DNA of 23,077 nt, taken from the IMG/VR virus record IMGVR_UViG_3300027971_000232, positions 1-23,077 of that record; one strand, written 5' to 3'. Position 1 is the stretch's first letter; each line of letters opens with the position of its first letter. The notes below the pieces were generated by a model. The model worked only from the letters and a program-made list of their open reading frames with translations. It made no database searches and was not told where the DNA came from. This DNA is from a virus. This document shows positions 5,549 to 11,126 of this stretch, in pieces. The translations under genes were made by a program, and so were the position numbers.

Positions 5549-6273
5549 AGGACTTTCCTTCCGAAGGGTAGAGCGGTGCTTGCGACGTCGTCGTCTAGCC
5601 AGCGCCGTTGGTTGAGATACGTCATGGGTGCGGGTTCAAACCCGGAGAGCCACTGCGTGGTCCCCTTGAGCCGTGAGACGTGAGACACGATCCGCTCAAC
5701 GTGCTCGTCCATGCCGTTGGTGATCCACGTCCGGATGCAGGCTCCCTTGCCAACCTTGCGGGGTGACTTTGGCCAGACCTCCCAGAAGCGGTCGAAACCC
5801 CCGGAAGGGGGTAAGGGGGATATATTCTTATTCTTATTCTGGTTGCCTTGAAGGTTCGCGGTAGTGTTTTCTGACGAACCTTCAAGGTTACCTTGATGGT
5901 CGCTTGTTGGTTCCGTTAAGGTTCGCGGTGATCTCCTTTTGACGCCTTGTGCGGCACGTTCTGCCGCTTTCTGCGCAGCAGCCTTCGCGCCCTTCAAGTT
6001 GCGTTCAATGATGGTTTGGTATGCCTGAACCTCCTCTTCGACCCTACGGTTACGGTAACCAGATTCCGTTTTCTCAAAGAACTCGCTGAGAACCTGCTCA
6101 ACGATATCCTGATCAAGTCGTATCCTGCGGGATACAAGATTGGTATCTAACGGGATAGGCTTCTCGCTGAGATACGCCATATCGAGTAAACGCCGGTACG
6201 CGAGATCTTCGGCATCCGATAGGTGGATGGTCTTGATCTGGTACTCGGCCGCGGCAAATTTGTACCACTTCAC
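5545..6273 (-). CDS. DUF1376/YdaU-like phage replication protein
   Basis: 242 residues. Residues 1-95 match the DUF1376 (YdaU) domain: WYKFAAAEYQIKTIHLSDAEDLAYRRLLDMAY, a winged-helix-like fold found in phage replication initiators. Residues about 100-155 are an Ala/Lys/Arg-rich then Asn/Gln/Gly-rich linker (NLEG, NLQGN, NKNKN). Residues 160-225 (FDRFWEVWPKSPRKVGKGAC ... PMTYLNQRRW) form the C-terminal domain common in phage replication or helicase-loading proteins. The start is GTG (6273), overlapping the regulator's stop as GTGA. The order YdaS-like then YdaU-like matches the Rac prophage layout. It probably initiates replication and recruits the helicase encoded two genes later; the DNA of its linker carries repeats suggestive of an origin. 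Confidence 0.85.
   Translation of the reverse strand: MKWYKFAAAEYQIKTIHLSDAEDLAYRRLLDMAYLSEKPIPLDTNLVSRRIRLDQDIVEQVLSEFFEKTESGYRNRRVEEEVQAYQTIIERNLKGAKAAAQKAAERAAQGVKRRSPRTLTEPTSDHQGNLEGSSENTTANLQGNQNKNKNISPLPPSGGFDRFWEVWPKSPRKVGKGACIRTWITNGMDEHVERIVSHVSRLKGTTQWLSGFEPAPMTYLNQRRWLDDDVASTALPFGRKVL
5798..5929. other. Candidate replication origin inside the DUF1376 gene
   Basis: In the part of the gene that encodes the linker, AAGGTT occurs as direct repeats at 5851, 5884 and 5918 (33 and 34 nt apart), two of them within an exact 12-bp repeat AAGGTTCGCGGT (5851-5862, 5918-5929). CCTTGAAGGTTCG at 5846-5858 is a perfect inverted repeat of CGAACCTTCAAGG at 5875-5887. Directly beside these lies an AT-rich tract with tandem TTCTTA units (5821-5840) and then a small C5/G5 hairpin (5798-5811). 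Iterons inside the initiator gene next to an AT-rich stretch is the lambda ori/O-gene arrangement. The coding of repeated Asn-Leu-Gln-Gly units is an alternative explanation. Confidence 0.4.
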
Positions 6274-6473
6274 AGCGCCTCCCCGAACAGATCGGGCCGC
6301 AGATACTTGCGGTGAATTCCTGTGCGTCTCTCTATGTCAATCGCTAACGTAGCCGACGGAACCTCGCGGCCGCTAACGAGCAGGCTCATCCACGTCTTCG
6401 TGATCCCAAGCTCACGCGCCAAGTCGGTCTTCGCCCCGCGGTGCTTGTCTGAAAAATACTGTTCGAGTGTCAT
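6270..6473 (-). CDS. YdaS/Cro-like helix-turn-helix regulator
   Basis: 67 residues from the ATG at 6473 (MTLEQYFSDK), chosen because it follows a strong purine tract (AAGGGGGAG) and because a longer start (MKFHKQ, 6500) would overlap the likely -10 box. Residues 16-37 (DLARELGITKTWMSLLVSGRE) form a helix-turn-helix, and SATLAIDIERRTGIHRKYLRPDLFG is the C-terminal signature of the YdaS/Cro-like family. It is the first gene of the leftward replication operon, as Cro is in lambdoid phages, and it faces a divergent gene across an inverted repeat, so autoregulation and control of both promoters are likely. In the Rac prophage YdaS is toxic when derepressed. Confidence 0.85.
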   Translation of the reverse strand: MTLEQYFSDKHRGAKTDLARELGITKTWMSLLVSGREVPSATLAIDIERRTGIHRKYLRPDLFGEAL

Positions 6474-6498
6474 CACTCCCCCTTGCTTGTGAAACTTC

Positions 6499-6525
6499 AT
6501 CTTACACGAGATTTTCTTCTGTGAA
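6499..6525 (-). promoter_or_regulatory. Putative leftward early promoter
   Basis: On the minus strand TTCACA (6525-6520, one mismatch to TTGACA) and TAAGAT (6504-6499, four of six matches to TATAAT, preceded by TG) are separated by 15 nt, shorter than the ideal 17. A start point a few bases downstream would give a short leader before the AAGGGGGAG ribosome site of the YdaS-like gene. It is the only intergenic stretch ahead of the leftward operon, so a promoter is expected here even if these exact boxes are uncertain. Confidence 0.4.
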
Positions 6526-6532
6526 GTAGTTC

Positions 6533-6561
6533 TTGTAACTTTTTCTTGATGGTGCTAGAGT
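6533..6561 (+). promoter_or_regulatory. Putative rightward promoter
   Basis: TTGTAA (6533-6538) and TAGAGT (6556-6561) are separated by exactly 17 nt, each matching sigma-70 consensus at four of six positions. They lie 24 nt ahead of the rightward ATG at 6585, which has an AGGAGG ribosome site (6574-6579). The -35 box is inside a small inverted repeat (AGTT-CTTGT-AACT, 6528-6540) and the -10 box overlaps the 6-bp inverted repeat at 6557-6572. Confidence 0.5.
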
Positions 6562-6572
6562 GCGATCACTCT
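6557..6572. promoter_or_regulatory. Perfect inverted repeat, candidate operator
   Basis: AGAGTG-CGAT-CACTCT: two perfect 6-bp arms around a 4-nt centre, a size typical of operators for small Cro-like dimers. It overlaps the predicted rightward -10 box and transcription start, so binding would repress the rightward block. The obvious candidate ligand is the YdaS/Cro-like protein encoded divergently. There is no T-tract, so it is not a terminator. Confidence 0.5.
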
Positions 6573-6584
6573 TAGGAGGTTCAC

Positions 6585-6806
6585 ATGATTGATCCGTTTG
6601 AAGCCTTGATGGCCTATCACCGGGCCGAGAATGACCGAGCCTCCGTGGAGGATTGGAGCCTGCTCGCCAAATCCGGCGTCAGGAGAACAGTGATCTTAGA
6701 AACCGTTGGAGTTACATATGAGTTTAATTGCGACAGCAGGAAGCGAATCGACCTTCAAGCCAGTGCCCGAAGGAACCCATCTCGCACGTTGCTACCGGAT
6801 CGTTGA
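6585..6806 (+). CDS. Small leader gene of the rightward block, unknown function
   Basis: 73 residues starting at an ATG with a near-perfect AGGAGG ribosome site, the first start after the rightward promoter. The N-terminal 45 residues (MIDPFEALMAYHRAENDRAS ... VTYEF) look like an ordinary acidic helical protein; the last 30 are basic and overlap the SSB-like gene by 89 nt in another frame, far more than elsewhere in this genome. The start is well supported, but the C-terminal part may be passive. It could act as a translational leader for the SSB-like gene, whose GGAG site lies within it. Confidence 0.55.
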   Translation: MIDPFEALMAYHRAENDRASVEDWSLLAKSGVRRTVILETVGVTYEFNCDSRKRIDLQASARRNPSRTLLPDR

Positions 6807-7356
6807 TCTCGGCACACAAGAGTCCACCTACCTCGGGCAGGTTAAAACCCAGCGCAAGGTGATGATTCAGTTTGAAGTTCACGGCGATGATGAGAACGGG
6901 TTTGCGCTCATCACTCGTGCCGGCGAGCCGATGAGCATCAGCAAGAACTACACCCTATCTATCGGTGAGAAGTCTCGCCTGCGGCAGGACCTAGCGTCGT
7001 GGCGTGGCAAAGCATTCACGCCAGAGGAACTCAAGGGTTTTGAACTCAAGAATCTCTTAGGAGTTTGGGGAATGATCAGTGTGATCAAGACGCCCGGAAC
7101 GGACGGCAAAGAGTATTCAAACATCAATGCCATCACCCCGGTGCCTGCGGTAGTCAAGAAGAACGGACTCCCCTCTTACTTCAACGAGGCAAAGATATTC
7201 TCAATTGACAACCCAGATATGGAGTTGTTTGCGACGTTCTCCGACTACTTACGGGCAAAGATCGAAGGGTCACCGGAGTGGCGCGGCCGTAACAAGTCTG
7301 TTGCTTACACCGGCGGTGGTGTGGACATTGAGGACGATGACATCCCTTTTAATTAG
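6718..7356 (+). CDS. Phage single-stranded DNA-binding-like protein
   Basis: 212 residues from the ATG at 6718 (MSLIATAGSESTFKPVPEGT), preceded by GGAG; a TTG four codons earlier is less likely. The sequence fits a phage family with N-terminal ...PxGTHLARCYRIVDLGTQ and central MSISKNYTLSIGEKSRLRQDL, GKAFTPEEL, NLLGVWGMISV and YSNINAITPVP segments, consistent with a beta-barrel OB fold. The tail is acidic and ends in EDDDIPFN, close to the DDDIPF C-terminus by which SSB proteins recruit partners. It sits with an exonuclease and nuclease-like genes, so a role in coating single-stranded DNA during replication and recombination is likely. The family name is from memory; the function rests mainly on the tail and context. 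Confidence 0.7.
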   Translation: MSLIATAGSESTFKPVPEGTHLARCYRIVDLGTQESTYLGQVKTQRKVMIQFEVHGDDENGFALITRAGEPMSISKNYTLSIGEKSRLRQDLASWRGKAFTPEELKGFELKNLLGVWGMISVIKTPGTDGKEYSNINAITPVPAVVKKNGLPSYFNEAKIFSIDNPDMELFATFSDYLRAKIEGSPEWRGRNKSVAYTGGGVDIEDDDIPFN

Positions 7357-7398
7357 AACTGGTCTATAATGGTCGCTCATCCAGCACAGGAGAGCGGC

Positions 7399-7833
7399 AT
7401 GATCAGTTCCAAAGAGTGTTTCAAGTGCAAGACCGTCAAGCCATTAGAAGAGTTTTACAAACACAAGATGATGGCCGACGGTCACCTCAACAAATGCAAG
7501 TCGTGTGCAAAATCTGATGTCAACAAAAATCGCCAAGACAACTTGGAAGCCAAGAGAGAGTACGACAGGAAAAGGTCACGTCTTGCCCATCGTATGGAAC
7601 TTAAGTCCAGAGTTACCAAAGCGTGGAGGGCAGAAGATCTGCGTAGACAGCAATGCCATAACGCAGTTAGGAAAGCAATCCTTGACGGAAGGCTCGTTAA
7701 GTCTCCTTGTACAAGATGTGGCGAAGTCAAAAGCCTCGCCCATCACGAAGACTATGACAAGCCTCTGGATGTCATGTGGCTTTGCCAGCCCTGTCACAAG
7801 CAGCGGCACAAAGAATTGAAAGAAGAGTTCTGA
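7399..7833 (+). CDS. Double zinc-knuckle protein with HNH-like C-terminus
   Basis: 144 residues from the ATG at 7399, with AGGAG 6 nt upstream; ten extra upstream codons lack a ribosome site. The N-terminal module has C7-x2-C10 and C33-x2-C36 (ECFKCKTVKPLEEFY ... CKSCAKSD), a recycled zinc-ribbon found in phage HNH-type proteins. A basic helix (residues 45-100) follows. The C-terminal module has C104-x2-C107, HHEDYDKPLDVMWLC with His115-His116, and C129-x2-C132 followed by His133 and His137, resembling an HNH (beta-beta-alpha metal) nuclease core. Homing or recombination-related cleavage is possible; catalytic competence cannot be judged from sequence alone. Confidence 0.75.
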   Translation: MISSKECFKCKTVKPLEEFYKHKMMADGHLNKCKSCAKSDVNKNRQDNLEAKREYDRKRSRLAHRMELKSRVTKAWRAEDLRRQQCHNAVRKAILDGRLVKSPCTRCGEVKSLAHHEDYDKPLDVMWLCQPCHKQRHKELKEEF

Positions 7834-8270
7834 TGAGACCGCTCTACGAAAGCTCGAAGGATCTTTCTAACGAACTCCGCGTCTCTAAAATCCTCAAGGA
7901 TTGCTGGGAAGCGGATTTTGTGAAACTCACAATGGCCTATCACGTTGACTGGGCTGTTGTGAGGGGACCAGAGATCAAAGCCTTCGCAGAGTTCAAGCGC
8001 CGTCACAACCTTAAGGATCAATACCCTTCGTTCATGATTTCATTGAACAAATGGATGAACGGAAAGAACATGGGTAAAGAAGTCGGGGTTCCATTCCTGA
8101 TCATAGTGGAGTGGGATGACGGCCTCTATTACTGCGACACGGAAGCAGTCAAACCAAAATACGGGTTAGGAGGAAGATGGGACCGGGGAGACTCGCAAGA
8201 TCAGGAGCTATGTGTTTTTATCGAAACAAAAGCGTTCTATAAAGTGAGAAAAAATGCCAGAGAATCTTAG
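7833..8270 (+). CDS. Possible PD-(D/E)XK nuclease-like protein
   Basis: 145 residues from the ATG overlapping the previous stop (TGATG, 1 nt). Residues 11-30 form a helix with an acidic residue (Glu14). DWAVVRGPEIKAFAEFKRRHN carries Asp39 and the Glu53-x-Lys55 pair, as in strands beta2-beta3 of PD-(D/E)XK nucleases, followed by a helix (YPSFMISLNKWMNG) and a hydrophobic strand VPFLIIVEW. The layout (helix, D, ExK, helix, strand) fits small VRR/Holliday-type nucleases. The family assignment is inferred; the gene sits between an HNH-like and a RecB-like gene, which supports a DNA-processing role. Confidence 0.6.
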   Translation: MRPLYESSKDLSNELRVSKILKDCWEADFVKLTMAYHVDWAVVRGPEIKAFAEFKRRHNLKDQYPSFMISLNKWMNGKNMGKEVGVPFLIIVEWDDGLYYCDTEAVKPKYGLGGRWDRGDSQDQELCVFIETKAFYKVRKNARES

Positions 8271-8394
8271 AGATTGGGCCGTACTATCGGCATTCGTTAT
8301 TACTGTCGCCGCAGCTTTAGCTGGTGAGCGAGAGATCATGGCGGTCAGTTGCGTTGCAACAATAATCTTAGTCATCACAGGGAAAGGAAAATGA
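8254..8394 (+). CDS. 46-residue two-helix membrane protein
   Basis: The ATG at 8254 lies in the last codons of the previous gene (17-nt overlap) after a GTGAGAAAAA leader, and the stop overlaps the exonuclease ATG as ATGA. The product starts PENLRDW and contains two hydrophobic stretches, AVLSAFVITVAAALAG (about residues 9-24) and IMAVSCVATIILVITG (about 28-43), joined by a short charged turn (ERE) and followed by a lysine-rich end. It is probably a hairpin in the inner membrane. A small holin-like role is possible, but its place among recombination genes is unusual for lysis proteins. Confidence 0.65.
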   Translation: MPENLRDWAVLSAFVITVAAALAGEREIMAVSCVATIILVITGKGK

Positions 8395-9137
8395 TCGTCT
8401 CCCAGAAGAAAACAAGTGAGCACTGGTACACCAGAGACGGTGAGCCGATGTACACCGTTGTAGGAAAGACCGGGGTCCGACCTACAACGCTGCGTGACGC
8501 TCGCACAAAGGACTTAGTGCCATCGGTCACTACGATCCTCAACGTGGCCGCTAAACCCGCTCTAATCGCTTGGATGCAGAAGCAGGTACTCATGAGTGCC
8601 CTGACCATGCAGCGGATCGGTGACGAGCCTGACGCGGCCTACATGGACCGTATCCTCGTTGACTCGCGGGAATTGGCTAAGGCCGCCGCGGACGCAGGCA
8701 CTGACATCCACAACTCAATCGAGGCGTTCTACTCCGGCAACAAGCCATCCCGCCACTTCGAGCACGTCAAGGCGGTCTCTGACGCTTTGCAGGAGGAGTT
8801 CGGCGATCAGGATTGGGTAGCGGAAAAGTCCTTTGGCCACGAGCTTGGCTTTGGCGGCAAGTGTGATCTCCATTCTTTGGAGGTCGTCGTTGACGTTAAG
8901 ACAAAGGAGTTCGGTCCCGGTGATGACGTTGACGGGTATGACGAGCACCTGATGCAACTCGCGGCTTACCGGGTTGGTTTGGGCGTACCAGAAGCCAAGT
9001 GCGCGAACATCTTTGTATCTCGCACACACCCCGGCTTAGTGGTCATCAAGAACTGGACTGAGGACGAGCTAGTCCGCGGCTGGGGACAGTTCCAGTGTCT
9101 TCTTCGTTTCTGGCAACTCAAGCACAACTACCGATGA
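8391..9137 (+). CDS. RecB/Cas4-like PD-(D/E)XK exonuclease
   Basis: 248 residues from the ATG at 8391 (ATGA overlap, AAAGGAAA upstream). The nuclease core is clear: a GTDIH motif (103-107), GFGGKCD with Asp159, VVDVKTK with Asp168 and Lys170, and the QLAAY (Gln189, Tyr193) motif of the RecB/Cas4 subgroup. These residues bind the metal and position the DNA. Phages use such enzymes as exonucleases in recombination with an annealing or SSB-type partner; the SSB-like gene upstream fits this. The N-terminal 90 residues (PSVTTILNVAAKPALIAWM) match the typical helical region before the core. Confidence 0.88.
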   Translation: MIVSQKKTSEHWYTRDGEPMYTVVGKTGVRPTTLRDARTKDLVPSVTTILNVAAKPALIAWMQKQVLMSALTMQRIGDEPDAAYMDRILVDSRELAKAAADAGTDIHNSIEAFYSGNKPSRHFEHVKAVSDALQEEFGDQDWVAEKSFGHELGFGGKCDLHSLEVVVDVKTKEFGPGDDVDGYDEHLMQLAAYRVGLGVPEAKCANIFVSRTHPGLVVIKNWTEDELVRGWGQFQCLLRFWQLKHNYR

Positions 9138-9190
9138 AACCATTCCAGACCGTTGACGGTGAGATCTTTACCGATCGGGAAAACAAATGA
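9134..9190 (+). pseudogene. Duplicated gene start, 18 codons then stop
   Basis: An ATG overlapping the exonuclease stop opens an 18-codon frame whose sequence (MKPFQTVDGEIFTDRE) closely mirrors the start of the next gene (MKPISAFQTSDGNIFPDQE). It ends in a TGA overlapping that gene's ATG. The simplest reading is a remnant of a tandem duplication of the following gene, kept because it maintains translational coupling. It may be translated as a tiny peptide. Confidence 0.55.
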
Positions 9191-9399
9191 AACCAATCTC
9201 CGCATTTCAAACCTCTGACGGCAACATATTTCCCGATCAGGAAAGCGCTAGTCGTCATGAGTTCTTCCTTGAAAACAAGGATCTAGTCGAAGACTTCTTG
9301 TCGTCAGAAGAAAACCCCTACAAGGGATCAGCCCACCGCAGCATCGTGCAGGGAAGCATCCTGCGCTGGGAACTATGGAGAGCAAAGAATGTTAAGTAA
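9187..9399 (+). CDS. Small conserved phage protein, MKPISAFQTSDG type
   Basis: 70 residues. The N-terminus pairs a short FQTSDGNIFPDQESASRHE hairpin-plus-helix with the helix VEDFLSSEENPY and an ending RSIVQGSILRWELWRAK. I recognise this arrangement (DG-x-IF-x-D...A-x-RHE...NPY...R-x-S-I...W) from small proteins of several tailed phages; the function is unknown. ATGA overlap at its start and an 11-nt overlap with the following gene show coupling. The short frame just upstream duplicates its first 19 residues. Confidence 0.75.
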   Translation: MKPISAFQTSDGNIFPDQESASRHEFFLENKDLVEDFLSSEENPYKGSAHRSIVQGSILRWELWRAKNVK

Positions 9400-9616
9400 A
9401 TCCTATTTGACCGACGCCACGATCAAGCAGTTGTACTTCTATACGGACAAGTCTCGTAACCCTAACGGGGTGTATGGGTACGTTGACGTGTTGGAATTCG
9501 CTCGGATTGTTGAGCAGTACGTCATTGCTCAGAGCGAAAAAAAGCCGGTAATTGTACCGGCTAAACCCGCTCCTGCGGGGTCCGGGGGAGGAGAGATCCC
9601 CAAACTCGTTACATAG
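9389..9616 (+). CDS. Last gene of the rightward block, unknown function
   Basis: 75 residues from an ATG with GGAGAG 6 nt upstream, overlapping the previous gene by 11 nt. The N-terminal 50 residues (DATIKQLYFYTDKSRNPNGV, FARIVEQYVI) look folded; the C-terminal 25 are Lys/Pro/Gly-rich (KKPVIVPAKPAPAGSGGG) and are encoded across the hairpin of the leftward terminator, which dictates their composition. Its stop codon region overlaps the end of the opposing late operon by 8 nt. No rightward terminator is visible after it. Confidence 0.7.
   Translation: MLSKSYLTDATIKQLYFYTDKSRNPNGVYGYVDVLEFARIVEQYVIAQSEKKPVIVPAKPAPAGSGGGEIPKLVT
9537..9562 (-). terminator. Intrinsic terminator of the leftward late operon
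   Basis: AGCCGGTA (9543-9550) and TACCGGCT (9555-9562) form a perfect 8-bp stem with a 4-nt loop. On the minus strand it is followed by a run of seven T (9543-9537), the standard Rho-independent layout for leftward transcription. It lies about 50 nt beyond the stop of the last late gene and inside the coding part of the opposing rightward gene. A second small hairpin, CCCGC/GCGGG (9566-9579), lies just before it. Confidence 0.85.
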
Positions 9617-11126
9617 TCTGCTGCTGACCAAACATCATTTTGTTCAGCGTATCCATGATCTTCTGACGATCTTCCGGGGTTCTCGCGTTGCGATACAACT
9701 CCGTCAAAATAGAGATAGTCATTCCAGCCGGGGCGGTTCCTCTAAACATAGACAGGCCGCCTCCCAACACCTCGGCCGCACCCGTACCAACTTTACCGGC
9801 ATCGCCCTGTTTAATCCCGGTGGCCATCTCTGCACCGCCACCACCGATCTGCATACCGCCAAGGGTCTTAGGAATGATCGGGAGCGCACTTAGAACGCGC
9901 TGGGCAGGTTCAGTTACGTTACGGGCAAACATCCCCGTCACCGCATCTAATCCGGACCGTACAGGGCCACGCGCAGCCGATGTTGGCCGCGGCGATTCAC
10001 CAAGCAATGCAGGTCCTAATATTGGCTCCGTCCTGACTCCCATTCCGGGAGGAGGAGTTCCGGCCGTCATCGGAGGCATGGCAGCCTCTACCGGAGGCGC
10101 TTGCAACAGAGCAGGCCGTCCGGGTTGGAATGGATTTGTTCCTGCCGTCAGACGGGGCTTCGGAGCACCCGTAAGCGGAGCAGCAGGAGGGAGCCCCGAC
10201 CGAGGTTGCTGAGGAGGAGGAGGAGGGGGAGGAGGAGGCCCTTGCTCTCCGCCGATGATAAGTCTTGCCCGTGGCTCTCGCCGTTCCCCAAGCGTAAGCA
10301 CGCCAGAGGTAGGCCTCTCCACAAGAGTTTCACTAGGGAACGCAGCTTGCGCTGCTAAGGTTCCCGCTCGGCGCTCTTGAACTAACCGCTGCGCATCCTT
10401 CAGATCAACTGCCTGCATTGCAAGCTCAATCGGCAACTGAAAACTGCGAGCGTAAGCGTAAGTACCGCGTCCACCGGCGGCCATGTTCCCGTTCTGAAGT
10501 TCATTTGGGAACTGCTGATAGAACCTCGTTGCAGTCTGATTGATGTTCGCAGGCGTTACACCTTGCGGCAGATCACCGCCAATTACGTCATTCGCAATAT
10601 CGGCAACAGTCTGTGGCGTCTGAACCCTTGCTGCGATTGCGTCCATTGCCGCATTCAATCCGCGCCCACCGGCCTGTTTTAAGACTGAAGCCTGCTGAAC
10701 TGCGCCGGGAACTGCGCCAGCAATCGCGCCGGCAACCTGAGCATTCAAGCGCTGATCCGAAGGCTGCTGCTCCTTTTGCTTTTGCTCAATCGTACCGATG
10801 TCCTGTTGCAGACCGGAAAGAACCGCATCTTCTTCTTTAGGCGCAATTTCCGGAGGCTGCGCCTTCAGGGTCGCCAATTCCCGAGTAAGCGCACTGAGGT
10901 TAGCTTCCTTGCGGCTCTGCTCTTCTGGCGTTGCTGCTGAACGCTCATACTCTTTGATGAACTCGTTCTGAAGAATCTTGACTGCCGTCTCGCCGCGAGG
11001 AGGAACCTTAGTTGTCTGCGGAGCAGAATCCAACGCAAAAAACTGAGATTTCTTTTCGTTGAACTCAGGAGTGTCCTGCTTGTCCCTGTTGGCGTACAGC
11101 CAATTAGCGAGTTCTTGCTTGTTCAT
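9609..11126 (-). CDS. Putative internal virion protein, Ala/Pro/Gln-rich
   Basis: 505 residues. The first 130 residues are charged and helical with coiled-coil potential (EEQSRKEANLSALTRELATL; QQDIGTIEQKQKEQQ). The middle is alanine-rich with amphipathic helices (VAGAIAGAVPGAVQQ). A nine-proline run occurs near residue 300, followed by a Pro/Gly-rich linker, and then a hydrophobic Gly/Ala C-terminal region (KTLGGMQIGGGGAEMATGIK; EVLGGGLSMF). No enzymatic motif is seen. Position at the end of the late operon, size and amphipathic make-up resemble podovirus ejection proteins (P22 gp7/16/20, T7 gp14-16), but no direct family match is recognised. It overlaps the upstream gene by 4 nt. Confidence 0.7.
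   Translation of the reverse strand: MNKQELANWLYANRDKQDTPEFNEKKSQFFALDSAPQTTKVPPRGETAVKILQNEFIKEYERSAATPEEQSRKEANLSALTRELATLKAQPPEIAPKEEDAVLSGLQQDIGTIEQKQKEQQPSDQRLNAQVAGAIAGAVPGAVQQASVLKQAGGRGLNAAMDAIAARVQTPQTVADIANDVIGGDLPQGVTPANINQTATRFYQQFPNELQNGNMAAGGRGTYAYARSFQLPIELAMQAVDLKDAQRLVQERRAGTLAAQAAFPSETLVERPTSGVLTLGERREPRARLIIGGEQGPPPPPPPPPQQPRSGLPPAAPLTGAPKPRLTAGTNPFQPGRPALLQAPPVEAAMPPMTAGTPPPGMGVRTEPILGPALLGESPRPTSAARGPVRSGLDAVTGMFARNVTEPAQRVLSALPIIPKTLGGMQIGGGGAEMATGIKQGDAGKVGTGAAEVLGGGLSMFRGTAPAGMTISILTELYRNARTPEDRQKIMDTLNKMMFGQQQTM

Noticed and set aside
7365-7370. Perfect TATAAT before the zinc/HNH gene
   Set aside because: No -35-like box at 15-19 nt upstream and no extended -10 TG; kept only as a chance match near the end of the SSB-like gene.
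9566-9579. Second hairpin (CCCGC/GCGGG) as a rightward terminator
   Set aside because: On the plus strand it is followed by a G-rich sequence without a T-tract, so it does not form an intrinsic terminator for rightward transcripts.
9688-10212. Plus-strand 174-codon frame opposite the 505-residue late protein
   Set aside because: Its Pro/Gly-rich product mirrors the GC-rich Pro/Gly codons of the opposing gene, which shows better coding character, operon context and overlap with its neighbour.
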